Source of the DNA: Lachnospiraceae bacterium
Lineage (GTDB): Bacteria; Bacillota; Clostridia; Lachnospirales; Lachnospiraceae
Length of the DNA stretch: 64,000 nt
Assembly (NCBI GenBank): GCA_022790855.1
Contig: JAAVYA010000007.1
Location: 1 to 64,000 of the forward strand
Reading direction: 5' to 3'
This document shows positions 46,897-55,938 of the stretch, in pieces. Below the pieces are notes generated by a model. That model ran no database searches and was not told the DNA's origin. It was given only the letters and a program-made list of their open reading frames with translations. The translations under genes were made by a program, and so were the position numbers. Numbering within the stretch: position 1 is the first letter of the stretch; the number at the start of each line of letters is the position of its first letter.

Positions 46897-47496
46897 TCAA
46901 AATCCGGGGAATCCTTCCTGGTATTTCCGATCATCCTCCGGCCGTATCTCACGAATCACCCTGCATGGATTGCCGGCAGCCAGTACGTTGGCCGGAATAC
47001 TTTTGTTTACAATGCTGCCTGCCGCTATCACAGAGTTGTCCCCAATGGACACCCCGCCCATGATTTTTACGCCGCCCCCAATCCATACATTGTTCCCAAT
47101 TCGGATCGGCCAGGCGTACTCGATTCCGGAAAGACGCATATCCACATGAAAGGGATGACCTGCGGCATACAGTCCGCAGTCCGGGGCAATCCATACATTG
47201 TCTCCGATTTCGATTTTATTTCCCGCCAGAACTACAAAGTTATAATTGGAAAAAAAGTGGTCTCCCACGGACACCCGCTCCCAAAAATCGCAGTAAAAAG
47301 GCTGCTCAATGATACACCCTTCTCCTACGCTTCCCAGATTTTCCCGAAGCATATGCTCCCGCTCTTTGCGCTGGGAGGGTCTTAGGGCATTATAATCAAA
47401 ATTCAATTCCTGGCTTCTTCTTCTCCCCTGATCCACTTCCTGGTCAGAATGGGCGTCATATAAAAGCCCTGCTTCTGCCTTTTCATATTCTGTCAT
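46897..47496 (-). CDS. Sugar O-acetyltransferase (NodL/LacA/Maa family)
   Basis: This 199-residue left-handed beta-helix acetyltransferase has the N-terminal YDAHSDQEV segment, the hexapeptide repeats GNNVWIGGGVKIMGGVSIG and the conserved AAGHPFHVDMR carrying the acetyl-transfer His. It would use acetyl-CoA to acetylate a sugar or similar hydroxyl. It is the last gene of the operon that starts at 55824. The ATG at 47496 follows AAAGGAG. Confidence 0.9.
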   Translation of the reverse strand: MTEYEKAEAGLLYDAHSDQEVDQGRRRSQELNFDYNALRPSQRKEREHMLRENLGSVGEGCIIEQPFYCDFWERVSVGDHFFSNYNFVVLAGNKIEIGDNVWIAPDCGLYAAGHPFHVDMRLSGIEYAWPIRIGNNVWIGGGVKIMGGVSIGDNSVIAAGSIVNKSIPANVLAAGNPCRVIREIRPEDDRKYQEGFPGF

Positions 47497-47510
47497 AGAT
47501 ACTCCTTTTT

Positions 47511-48248
47511 TCAAATCACGATATCCTGCAGCTTCTCCAATGCGCACTGAACCATATGCCACCCCAGATCGTAACTTGTTTCTACGGCATTTTGGGAAAA
47601 CCACTCTGTATTTTCCTTTGCCCTTCTTAAGTCCACATGCTCCGGATACAAAGCATACATAAGGCTGGATTCAAATTTTCCGGCATGGTCAAATCCCCCG
47701 CATTTATGCTGGGCTTCTTTTGCCAGCAAGGGAATGACTTTGATATAGGAAAAGGGATCTTCTCCGGAGCCGAGACTGTTGTAATAGTCCTTATATGCAT
47801 CGCTTCCCCACCAGCCTATCCCCCGGGTATCTTCCATATATTCCATGATCAGCTTCTTCGCCGCCTTATGGCAGGCCAGCGTCATTGGCATCAGCCCTGC
47901 TTCTTCCGTCTGGTGGTGGGCAATGCAATAGATGTTTTTTACTCCGCCGTATACCATGGATTTTAAAATACAGTAAATATAGTTCTCATAAGTATCCACA
48001 TCCACTTGAATCGTTCCTTTTTGAGGTCCTGCCACCGCATAGCTGGCCACGCCGTACCAGATGGGCGGGCAGACGACGATCTCTTTTTGCTTTTCCAGCT
48101 CCCGCAGCACCCCAAGAATTACCATGGTATCTGTTCCGCAGCTTGTATGACGGGCATGGTATTCAATGGTGCCAATGGGAATTACAAAAGGTACTTTTCT
48201 TTTCTTGGCGTCTTCCAACTGGTCGTAAAACATATCTACCATTTGCAT
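47511..48248 (-). CDS. Creatininase-family amidohydrolase
   Basis: This 245-residue protein of the creatinine amidohydrolase fold has the metal site IGTIEYHARHTSCGTD (Glu, His, Asp) near residue 25. The usual second-metal loop NGHGGN is replaced by AHHQTEE, a notable difference. The family also contains MftE, FAPy deformylase and 3-dehydro-scyllo-inosose hydrolase, so creatinine is only one candidate substrate. The ATG at 48248 lies six bases after GGAGAG; the ATG at 48254 abuts it. It lies directly behind a creatinase-fold gene in a sugar-type transporter operon. Confidence 0.82.
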   Translation of the reverse strand: MQMVDMFYDQLEDAKKRKVPFVIPIGTIEYHARHTSCGTDTMVILGVLRELEKQKEIVVCPPIWYGVASYAVAGPQKGTIQVDVDTYENYIYCILKSMVYGGVKNIYCIAHHQTEEAGLMPMTLACHKAAKKLIMEYMEDTRGIGWWGSDAYKDYYNSLGSGEDPFSYIKVIPLLAKEAQHKCGGFDHAGKFESSLMYALYPEHVDLRRAKENTEWFSQNAVETSYDLGWHMVQCALEKLQDIVI

Positions 48249-48261
48249 AAGCATCTCTCCG

Positions 48262-49440
48262 TTAAAATTCTAATTCATATAAAGCGCCGATTTCCGGAGA
48301 CAATACGTCGCAGCCTCCTTCTGTTACGGAAATCCCCTTCTCCCAACGTACGCCGAAGGTGTCTGTGGATATAAAAGTATCAATCTGAAACGTCATATTT
48401 GGTTTTAATGCATATTCAGAGTTGGTTTCCACCCAGGGAGCTTCCACTTCAATCATCCCCGTTCCGTGTAAGGGGCCGTAAACAAAATTGCGTTCATAGC
48501 CATTCTCCACATAGTAATCATAAAAACGCTGTGCAATGTCACAGGCCATCACCCCCGCCCTTACCTGGCTTTGGGTCCAGTTATGGGCTTCCAGCCCAAA
48601 CATTACAATTTCCCTGCGTCTGCCCTCTAGCTTTCCCAAAATAATCGGATACCCGATCGCTGCAGAGTAGCCGTCTATTTTAGCAGAAAGGTTCAGCTGA
48701 ACAATGTCCCCTTTCTCAAATTTGCGGTAGCTGGAACGTGAAATCGCATGACGGGTAGAGCTTTCTGAAAACACGTACATGGGAAGTCCCTCATACTCTG
48801 CCCCATTCTCATAGACCACCCGCTGAGCCACGCCTACCATCGCAAGCTCTGTCATTCCCGGGCGAATCTCTTTGATCACCTGCTGGGAAGCCAGTTCTGC
48901 AATGCGATAGCCCTCCCGCAGGCAGTTGATCTCATTGACAGACTTCACGGAACGGAGTTCCCTCATAATATGATCCGCCCGCACAATCTCCGCTTCCGGG
49001 AATGCATTTTTGATGCCCTCCATAATTACAACGGAAGTATCCAGATAGCTGGCCACCCCAATCCGAAGCTTTTTCCCATTGATATGCAGGGATTGAAAGA
49101 CATCATGATACGTGTCGGCTTGTAACTGAGGATATGCGGGATCTGCACTCTCCCGATATTCCTTTAGTACGAAAATCCGGTCTATCCTGGAGCGGTCGGC
49201 TGCAAATTCACGGCTCTCCGGCCCCACCATTAAGGCTGCTTCCCCCGTTGGCGCAATGGTTACGCCGCATCGCTCAAACAAAGGCCAGAAGCCGGAAAAA
49301 TACCGCGCATTGGCATAATCCGCTTCATTGGAATTCACAATCAGTGCGTCAAGCCCCTCCCGCCGGATCAGTTCTGCCGCCCGTTTAATTCTTTCTTGAT
49401 ACTCTGTATCCGGTATTCGTATACTTCCATGTTCCGCCAT
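48262..49440 (-). CDS. M24/creatinase-fold ('pita-bread') protein without metal ligands
   Basis: This 392-residue protein has the N-terminal creatinase/prolidase domain (about 15-155) and the C-terminal pita-bread domain (about 165-390). In true M24 peptidases the segment after GDIV carries two metal-binding Asp; here it reads GDIVQLNLSAKIDGY, and the second site is SAAIGYP, so both are lost, as in metal-free creatinase. His231 in STRHAIS aligns with creatinase His232 as I remember that sequence, but the creatinase Glu262 position is Gly and the Glu358 position looks like Asp. So it is probably a different metal-free hydrolase. The ATG at 49440 follows GGGGG; upstream in-frame starts lack a site. 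Confidence 0.85.
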   Translation of the reverse strand: MAEHGSIRIPDTEYQERIKRAAELIRREGLDALIVNSNEADYANARYFSGFWPLFERCGVTIAPTGEAALMVGPESREFAADRSRIDRIFVLKEYRESADPAYPQLQADTYHDVFQSLHINGKKLRIGVASYLDTSVVIMEGIKNAFPEAEIVRADHIMRELRSVKSVNEINCLREGYRIAELASQQVIKEIRPGMTELAMVGVAQRVVYENGAEYEGLPMYVFSESSTRHAISRSSYRKFEKGDIVQLNLSAKIDGYSAAIGYPIILGKLEGRRREIVMFGLEAHNWTQSQVRAGVMACDIAQRFYDYYVENGYERNFVYGPLHGTGMIEVEAPWVETNSEYALKPNMTFQIDTFISTDTFGVRWEKGISVTEGGCDVLSPEIGALYELEF

Positions 49441-49514
49441 TTTTTTGCCCCCAATCTTTTTTACCGTTTCCGTCTTAATCTCCGGAAGTAACATCCTTTC
49501 ATTACTGTGTGACT

Positions 49515-49838
49515 TCAATCCAGATGGTAAATCTCCTTCATGCCGGACCAGAATTCTCCTTCCTCCCGGTCCTCCAAAGGCTGCATCAGAGGCTTTACCA
49601 CATCCCACCAAGCCTGGGTATTGGGATCTGCCGCCATTTTAGCCATATCTGCCTCAAAATCATCCCCGTCATATTCGTAATAAGCAAATAAATATTCGCC
49701 TCTGCTGTAGATGGAATAATTTTTAAGATGGCACTCCTTTATCATTTCATTGACTCCCGGCATAGGATTGGCATGCCATTTGGCATATGCCTCCAGATCT
49801 TTTACCTTGATCATTTCTCCGAATCTTCTTACTGCCAT
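49515..49838 (-). CDS. rhaM: L-rhamnose mutarotase-family protein
   Basis: The 107-residue ferredoxin-like protein of the RhaM (YiiL, DUF718) family contains IKECHLKNYSIYSRGEYLFAYYEYDG and AWWDVVKPLMQPL, including the conserved His, Tyr and paired Trp. RhaM interconverts anomers of L-rhamnose; relatives act on other deoxy-sugars. No rhamnose isomerase or kinase is nearby, so the substrate here may differ. AAGGAGG precedes the ATG. Confidence 0.9.
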   Translation of the reverse strand: MAVRRFGEMIKVKDLEAYAKWHANPMPGVNEMIKECHLKNYSIYSRGEYLFAYYEYDGDDFEADMAKMAADPNTQAWWDVVKPLMQPLEDREEGEFWSGMKEIYHLD

Positions 49839-49864
49839 AATATGAACCCTCCTTCAATCTTTTT

Positions 49865-49902
49865 GTACGAAACGGGGCAGCCGTGTCAGCTGCCCCGTGT
49901 AC
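49865..49902 (-). other. Intercistronic hairpin between the UroD-family gene and rhaM
   Basis: ACGGGGCAGC (49872-49881) pairs with GCTGCCCCGT (49889-49898), and flanking GTAC pairs extend the stem. It is very stable but has no good T run, so it is more likely an mRNA-stability or partial attenuation element inside the operon. Confidence 0.6.
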
Positions 49903-49908
49903 GATTCT

Positions 49909-50946
49909 CTAATATACTTTCTGCGCCTCTTCAAATAATGCATGGATATTGGCCGGGGGTACGTCTTCCATAATCGCTTCATGGCTGGGAGAAATCACCA
50001 GTCCGGTGGGGAAAATTTCCCGCAGTTCTTTTACTTTTGCACGAACCATCTCCGGCGTTCCGTTTACCAGCAGATCCTGGGTATCCACACCGCCACAAAA
50101 AGCAACCTTGCCGTCGAATTTGTCCTTCAGATTCCGGGGCTCCATTCCCGCCGCCAAAGCCTGGATCGGATGCACCACGTCTACTCCGGCTTCAATCAAA
50201 TCCGGAATCACTTCCACAATAGAACCGCAAGAGTGATAGATTACCTTCAATCCATAGGAATGAGCTTGCTCCACCAACTGTCTGCAGCCCGGAATGACAA
50301 AGTCTCTTACACATTGGGGCGACAACATCAGCCCTCTCTGGCTGCCCATATCATTGCCGATCAAGACAGCGTCCAGCTTTCCCTTTGTGGCCTCAAAAAA
50401 TATTTCGTTGGCCCGGAGATAGAATTTTACGATTTTCTCATCCACTGCTTCATAAATCTCAGGATTGGCCAGCATGTTCATCAATGCTGTTTCCATGCCG
50501 AAGGAAGCGCAGGTATCCTGGAAATGGGCGGACCAGCACATGGCGAGACGCACCTTATCCTCCGGGGCCGCCTCCACTCTGCGGCGGCATTCTTCCACGT
50601 CTATGTATTTTTCCGGATCCGGCCACTGGAAGAATTCCAAATCTTCCGGCTCCTCTGCATCTTTAAAGCAGCCGTCTGCCGTCAGAGTACGATCCTCGGC
50701 ATCTACTTCTCCATCCATATACCAGTCAAATGCCGCATAAATAGCGCTTGCCGTTGGGGATTTATAGGGAACCTCAATCGCATAAAAATCATCCCCTACC
50801 GCCAGCTTCAGTTCATGCATATTTTTCACGCCATAATGCTCAAACAATGCGGGCTGGGACTTAATGTCCGGCATTCCCAGCCATGCCGCCGGACGGTCCA
50901 CCGGCTCGTGGTTGATCGTTGCAAAAAAACGTTCTCTACTGTTCAT
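49909..50946 (-). CDS. UroD-family methyltransferase-like protein (MtaA/CmuA type)
   Basis: This 345-residue TIM-barrel protein of the uroporphyrinogen decarboxylase superfamily lacks the heme-pathway start signature and instead has a zinc-thiolate-type set, HSCGSI then FCGGVD, as in MtaA/CmuA-type methyltransferases that move methyl groups between a corrinoid and a thiol or other carrier. A true heme role is unlikely. No corrinoid protein is in the window. It follows the permease genes and should be in the same operon. The exact reaction is inference. Confidence 0.82.
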   Translation of the reverse strand: MNSRERFFATINHEPVDRPAAWLGMPDIKSQPALFEHYGVKNMHELKLAVGDDFYAIEVPYKSPTASAIYAAFDWYMDGEVDAEDRTLTADGCFKDAEEPEDLEFFQWPDPEKYIDVEECRRRVEAAPEDKVRLAMCWSAHFQDTCASFGMETALMNMLANPEIYEAVDEKIVKFYLRANEIFFEATKGKLDAVLIGNDMGSQRGLMLSPQCVRDFVIPGCRQLVEQAHSYGLKVIYHSCGSIVEVIPDLIEAGVDVVHPIQALAAGMEPRNLKDKFDGKVAFCGGVDTQDLLVNGTPEMVRAKVKELREIFPTGLVISPSHEAIMEDVPPANIHALFEEAQKVY

Positions 50947-51022
50947 GAATCATTCTCCTTCTTTCCCATAAAAGCAATTTTTATGCTGTTATACCTAACC
51001 AGGTTTTGAAACTCAAACCTGT

Positions 51023-52048
51023 TTATTTACTTTTCTTCCCCGGTTTCCGCAGCTTAAACCCTCCTCCGGTAAACTTTGTGCTTAAGATCAATACGATAAT
51101 CAGCAAACCGCCCCAAATCAAGCTCGCATGATAGGGATTCAGATTTGAGAACATATTTACGCCGGATGAAATAATCTGAATTGACACCACCGCCAACAGT
51201 ACGTTGAATATCTTACCCATTCCGCCGTCCGGCAGAACCCCTGCCAGGACCAGAATCAGGATGACGGACATCACATAGGAAGTACCGTAATCTGCTTTTG
51301 CAGAATTCATACTGGAAACCATCAGCATACATCCATAACAGCAGATGATATCAGCCAGCACAAATGTACCAATAATCATGCCTTTTGTATTGATGGCGGA
51401 GAATCTCGCCGCTTTTACATTGGTTCCGATCATATACAGCTTTTTCCCATAAGTCGTAAATTTTAATAGGAACGCTGCAATGGCAAATACAATCAGGAAT
51501 ACCAAAAGCGGAACAGGCAAAAAACCAAACAGCATCATATGGCCAACCTCTGTATACAATGCCGGTACTCCGGTAACAGCATACCCCTGGGTAAGAGCCG
51601 TGGACAGCCCAAGCCATACCAACTGCATAGCGATCGTTGCCATAACCGGCGGAATATTCAAATAGGCGATCAGTACGCCATTGATAATGCCGCCTATGGC
51701 CCCCACCACCGCTACAATCAAAAGACCTACCAGGATGACTCCCGCCTGCTGGCCGTTGGACATTCCTTCTGTCGTATGGGCAGCCATATAACGAACTGCC
51801 ATAATCGCTGCAAAATCCCCTAATGCTACAAAGGACATATCAATATTTCCGCTGATGAAACAGAACATGACGCCGATTGTCATAAGCCCGAATTCCGGAA
51901 ACTGCATCACAATCCCTTTCCATGTACCGACGGTCCACAGGGTTCCCCCTTTTGTAATGGTAAAAAAGATCAGCAGGATTACCATCAATGCAAGCAGCAT
52001 CACAGTATAGTTATTTTTACTGGAAAATTCTTTTATTTTTGCTAACAT
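51023..52048 (-). CDS. RbsC-type sugar ABC transporter permease 2
   Basis: This 341-residue permease of the BPD_transp_2 (RbsC/LsrC/RhaP) class has about nine helices and the cytoplasmic coupling stretch KLYMIGTNVKAARFSAINTK. It pairs with the similar permease at 52063-53064; two different permeases of this class occur in LsrCD and RhaPQ systems. Confidence 0.92.
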   Translation of the reverse strand: MLAKIKEFSSKNNYTVMLLALMVILLIFFTITKGGTLWTVGTWKGIVMQFPEFGLMTIGVMFCFISGNIDMSFVALGDFAAIMAVRYMAAHTTEGMSNGQQAGVILVGLLIVAVVGAIGGIINGVLIAYLNIPPVMATIAMQLVWLGLSTALTQGYAVTGVPALYTEVGHMMLFGFLPVPLLVFLIVFAIAAFLLKFTTYGKKLYMIGTNVKAARFSAINTKGMIIGTFVLADIICCYGCMLMVSSMNSAKADYGTSYVMSVILILVLAGVLPDGGMGKIFNVLLAVVSIQIISSGVNMFSNLNPYHASLIWGGLLIIVLILSTKFTGGGFKLRKPGKKSK

Positions 52049-52062
52049 AATGACCTCCCCCT

Positions 52063-53064
52063 CTACTTTCTGCGCCGCATAGCCTGAATAGCAGATACCG
52101 TAACGCCAACCAGGATTACAAGGCCGTTAAAGAAATTCTGCCAGTAAGTGTCAATGCCCATCAGCAGCATACTGTTGGATACGACCGTAATAATGCCTAC
52201 GGCGCAGACCGTACCAAATACAGAACCCTCGCCGCCGAAAATACTGGCTCCTCCCAGAATAACCGCAGGAATAATGGTCATTTCTTTCCCAACCATAGCC
52301 TTAGGGATAGACTGACGGGCCATGCATACGCGGATCATGCCGATAAAGCCGGCAGAAGCCCCAACTACGGTATACAGGATAAATTTAACTCGTTTTACAT
52401 TGTATCCCGCACGTTCCGCCGACACTTCATTGCCTCCGATGGCATATAACGCACGGCCGAACATGGTTTTATTCAGGACAAATGAGGTAATGATGCACAA
52501 CAGTACAAAGGGAATAAACATGGAAGTCATGGTAGACCGCAGTCCCGCGGAATTGGTAACTTCAAACAGATAGGACTCCCCAAAGGTACGGAATCCAACC
52601 GGAAGTGTGGAAGTAATCTCTTTTAACTCCAAAAGCCCCATAGTAATACCAATAAAAAACGTCTGTGTTCCCAGAGTGATAATCATGGTATTCAGCTTGA
52701 AATTTGCAATGATCCATCCGTTCACCATTCCCAATACGGCGCCGATCACAATCGCCAGAAGAAATCCAATCAGCGGATTGGTGTTACACCAGCCCATATT
52801 TACGCAGATTGTGGTGGATAATGCATACGCCAGAGCCGCCACTGCCGGGAAGGAAAGATCAAATCCGCCGGAAACCATAACTACCAGGCATATCATTGCA
52901 AACATACCGTCCACAACCATAGCTCGCAGGATGGTAACAACGGTGCTCGATTCAAATAATTGCCCTCCCGAAGCAATCTGTATCCCTATGCACATAATTA
53001 CCAAAACCAGAAAAATCCAGAATTCTGTTCTTCCGGTTATGCGCTTTATTGTAGCTTTGTTCAT
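52063..53064 (-). CDS. RbsC-type sugar ABC transporter permease 1
   Basis: This 333-residue permease has about nine helices and the coupling segment ALYAIGGNEVSAERAGYNVK, typical of the class. It contains GGFDLSFPAVAALA near residue 66. Together with its partner and the ATPase it forms an importer for a monosaccharide-like compound. Confidence 0.93.
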   Translation of the reverse strand: MNKATIKRITGRTEFWIFLVLVIMCIGIQIASGGQLFESSTVVTILRAMVVDGMFAMICLVVMVSGGFDLSFPAVAALAYALSTTICVNMGWCNTNPLIGFLLAIVIGAVLGMVNGWIIANFKLNTMIITLGTQTFFIGITMGLLELKEITSTLPVGFRTFGESYLFEVTNSAGLRSTMTSMFIPFVLLCIITSFVLNKTMFGRALYAIGGNEVSAERAGYNVKRVKFILYTVVGASAGFIGMIRVCMARQSIPKAMVGKEMTIIPAVILGGASIFGGEGSVFGTVCAVGIITVVSNSMLLMGIDTYWQNFFNGLVILVGVTVSAIQAMRRRK

Positions 53065-53078
53065 ATGTAGTTCCCTCC

Positions 53079-54563
53079 TTAGCGAATAATCTCCAAAATA
53101 TTATTTTCGGTAATATCATCACCTGTCATTTCGCCTACAATTCTGCCTTCCTTCATAACGATCACGCGGCTGCAGTTTACAACCACTTCAGACAAGTCAT
53201 CCGAAATAATAATAACGGCAAGTCCTTCGTTGGCCAGATTATGCACCAATGCGTGGATATCCTGCTTAGCTCCTACGTCCACGCCTACGGTGGGTCCATT
53301 GAGTATCAATACGTCCAGATCATTGCTCAGCCATTTGGAAAGCACGATTTTCTGCTGATTACCGCCGGATAGTGTAGAAGCAAATTTCCGCACGTCATCC
53401 GTCTTAATTGAGAATTTTTCTTTCCAGATATTGGCGTCGTCTAAGATGTCCTGATTCTTAATAAGGCCGATGGCATTGGAAAGCCTTTTTAAGGAAGATA
53501 AGGTGATATTATCCGATATCGGCTGCTGTAAGCACAACCCTTCTGTCAGACGGTCCTCGGGAACATAACCGATTTTTAACTTCTGCGCCTTGATGGGGTT
53601 TGAAATCTTCACCTGCTCCCCATTCAGGGTAATGGTTCCTTCCTTGGGATGTTCCAATCCAAACAGGCTTAAGGCAAGTTCCGTACGCCCGGATCCCAGA
53701 AGTCCTGTAATACCAAGGATTTCACCTTTGTGAAGTTCAAAAGAAACATCCTCAAACTTATCTTTTAAAGTAAGATGTTCCGTCTTTAACACCGGTTCCT
53801 TGCTGACATTTTTGGGAATAAAATGATCGTCTGTCAGCTCGCGTCCCGTCATATGATAGGTAAACTGCTGGGGCGTAAGCTCCGCCGTAGGCCCGGCAAA
53901 TACATTCTCGCCATTACGCATGATACATACGTCGTCAGAAATCTCAAAAATCTCTTCTGTCTTATGGCTGATAAACATAATGGCAATCCCGCTGTCCCGA
54001 AGCTGACGGGCCGTCTTAAATAATGCGTCTACCTCTTTCTTCGTCAAGGCAGTAGTCGGCTCATCCATGATAATCAGCTTCGCGTCAAACAGCAATGCCC
54101 GGCAGATTGCGACAAGCTGTTTGTCTGCAACGCTCAATTCTCCCATTTTTGCATTTAAATCTATGTTGTAACCGATTTTTGATAAAGCTTCTTTCGCAGT
54201 GGCCTCCCAGCGTTTGCGGTTTACAAGCTTTTTTCCGGCAGTGATTTCAGAGTTAATAGCCAGATTTTCCATAACCGTCAAGTTAGGGAAAATAGATAAA
54301 TCCTGGTAAATTACCTGAATCCCCAATTTGGTAGCTTCCGCAGGCGTAATCCTCGTAATTGGTTTCCCTTCAAAAAGCACTTCTCCTTCATCCTTCGTGT
54401 AAACCCCGGAGATAATTTTAACAAGCGTAGACTTTCCACAACCATTTTCACCGGCCAGACACATTACCTTGCCGGGCCTGACTTTAAAATTGACATTCTT
54501 TAACGCATGAACGCCCGAAAACGATTTGCATATCCCAGTCATTTCCAGTAAATATTCAGACAT
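53079..54563 (-). CDS. RbsA-type double ABC ATPase
   Basis: This 494-residue protein has two fused ABC domains. The first is complete (Walker A GENGCGKST near residue 38, LSVADKQLV in the signature place); the second has the usual altered loop GLLGSGRTEL and signature LSGGNQQK, as in RbsA, MglA and RhaT. It energises the two permeases. A stable hairpin separates it from the binding-protein gene. Confidence 0.95.
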   Translation of the reverse strand: MSEYLLEMTGICKSFSGVHALKNVNFKVRPGKVMCLAGENGCGKSTLVKIISGVYTKDEGEVLFEGKPITRITPAEATKLGIQVIYQDLSIFPNLTVMENLAINSEITAGKKLVNRKRWEATAKEALSKIGYNIDLNAKMGELSVADKQLVAICRALLFDAKLIIMDEPTTALTKKEVDALFKTARQLRDSGIAIMFISHKTEEIFEISDDVCIMRNGENVFAGPTAELTPQQFTYHMTGRELTDDHFIPKNVSKEPVLKTEHLTLKDKFEDVSFELHKGEILGITGLLGSGRTELALSLFGLEHPKEGTITLNGEQVKISNPIKAQKLKIGYVPEDRLTEGLCLQQPISDNITLSSLKRLSNAIGLIKNQDILDDANIWKEKFSIKTDDVRKFASTLSGGNQQKIVLSKWLSNDLDVLILNGPTVGVDVGAKQDIHALVHNLANEGLAVIIISDDLSEVVVNCSRVIVMKEGRIVGEMTGDDITENNILEIIR

Positions 54564-54592
54564 TGAGGTACAGCCTCCTTTACGTTCTTATT

Positions 54593-54629
54593 GTATGAGG
54601 CAGGGAAGACCTGCTTCTCTGCCTCATAC
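54593..54629 (-). other. Intercistronic hairpin between the binding-protein and ATPase genes
   Basis: GTATGAGGCAG (54593-54603) pairs with CTGCCTCATAC (54619-54629), with inner GAAG/CTTC pairs. There is no T run. Such hairpins often protect the 3' end of a highly expressed binding-protein message and lower expression of downstream genes. Confidence 0.7.
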
Positions 54630-54690
54630 GATTCATGACAACGGAACACGTCCAGCGCACTTCCATTGTACACATTACATAGCATTTTGC

Positions 54691-55824
54691 TTAGAATCCA
54701 AAATCATCTACATTGTCCATAGTAACAGCAATCTGTCCCTGTCCAACGATAACCTTGCCTTGGATATCTACTGCATTATAGCCTTCTTCTCCTAAGTCGG
54801 CGCCTGCTGCAATCTCTTCCCCATTGAACATCTTAACGCCAAGATTCAGCATAACCTTTGCAGATACGCCCGGATCCCAGAGAGCTACGGAACCTAAAGT
54901 GCCGTCCTGCAGATAATCCTTTACTTCCAGAGGCATTGCTACGGAAATTGCAAATACTTTGCCGGTAAGGCCAAGTTCCTGAATCGCACGTGCCGCGCCG
55001 GGAGCATCGAAAGAACCGGTTCCTAAAATACCCTTCAAATCCGGATATTTCTGGATCATTTCTTTTGTAAGCTGATATGCTTTTTCTGCATCAGAACCAT
55101 TTTCAACACGGGCGTCTGGAACAAGTTCCATATCCGGATATGCATCCTTCTGACGTGCTACGGCAGCGTCCGCCCAGTTATTCTGAGATTCCATTGTCAT
55201 AGAACCAACCATGGTGATATACTGTCCTGATTTACCCATCTGTTCTGCCAGCTGATCCATCAAAAATCCGCCGAGACCTGTCTCATCAAATGCTTCTACG
55301 TCGTAATCAATATTCTCCATGCCGGAAGCTTCGGTGGAGATTACGATAATGCCTTTGTCGCGGGCTTCTTTGCAGATGGCTTCGCATGCAGCCGGGTCAT
55401 TGGGTGAGAAGCAAAGGATATCCACGCCCTGGTTTACAAGGTCGGTCATAATCTTAACCTGTGCGGCAGCGTCAACCTCTGTGGGTCCTTTGTAGATTAC
55501 TTCGATCCCGGTGTCAGCAGCCCACTCTTCTACGTTCTTCTGTACATAATCCCACCATGCCTGGCCCATAACCTTGGGAACAAATGCGATTGTGGGTGTG
55601 TCGCCGCTTGGCTTCTCCGCCTCTGCGTCATCACCAGCGTCATCTGCCGGCGCCTGGGCGTCATCAGAACCAGCGTCATCGGAAGATCCCCCCGCCGAGT
55701 CATCTGCCGGCGCTTCCTGCTGAGAATCGGAAGGCGTTGAGCCTTTGTCGCCGCCTCCGCAGCCTGCCAGCATAGCTGCTGTCATGGCTACTACCATCAA
55801 GCTTGCCAATACTTTCTTCTTCAT
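54691..55824 (-). CDS. LsrB/RhaS-like substrate-binding lipoprotein
   Basis: This 377-residue periplasmic-binding-protein-like lipoprotein has a signal peptide with lipobox LAGC (Cys22), an Asp/Ala/Ser-rich flexible linker to about residue 80, then a type I binding fold starting TIAFVPKVMGQAWW and ending GQIAVTMDNVDDFGF. The lysine in FVPK and overall layout resemble LsrB (AI-2) and RhaS (rhamnose). The ligand cannot be decided. It is the first gene of the operon, behind the 55939-55967 promoter and LacI-type sites. Confidence 0.93.
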   Translation of the reverse strand: MKKKVLASLMVVAMTAAMLAGCGGGDKGSTPSDSQQEAPADDSAGGSSDDAGSDDAQAPADDAGDDAEAEKPSGDTPTIAFVPKVMGQAWWDYVQKNVEEWAADTGIEVIYKGPTEVDAAAQVKIMTDLVNQGVDILCFSPNDPAACEAICKEARDKGIIVISTEASGMENIDYDVEAFDETGLGGFLMDQLAEQMGKSGQYITMVGSMTMESQNNWADAAVARQKDAYPDMELVPDARVENGSDAEKAYQLTKEMIQKYPDLKGILGTGSFDAPGAARAIQELGLTGKVFAISVAMPLEVKDYLQDGTLGSVALWDPGVSAKVMLNLGVKMFNGEEIAAGADLGEEGYNAVDIQGKVIVGQGQIAVTMDNVDDFGF

Positions 55825-55913
55825 GTTCTACCTCCTGTAAATAAATTTTTGCAGGTATTTTAAATAAATCCCCTGCTCAAACCGGAAAGAACTTCATGGT
55901 AAAATATACTATG

Positions 55914-55926
55914 TAGAAACGTTCCA
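55914..55926. promoter_or_regulatory. LacI-family-type operator O1 (downstream of promoter)
   Basis: TAGAAACGTTCCA is an imperfect copy of the GAAACGTTTC palindrome. Its centre falls about 12 bases after the predicted start of transcription, where a bound repressor would block polymerase. Confidence 0.6.
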
Positions 55927-55938
55927 ATTTGTATCTTT

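Noticed and set aside
49942-51009. Plus-strand 355-residue frame opposite the UroD-family gene
   Set aside because: Shadow frame; the minus-strand gene has clear family motifs and a ribosome binding site, and the shadow has neither.
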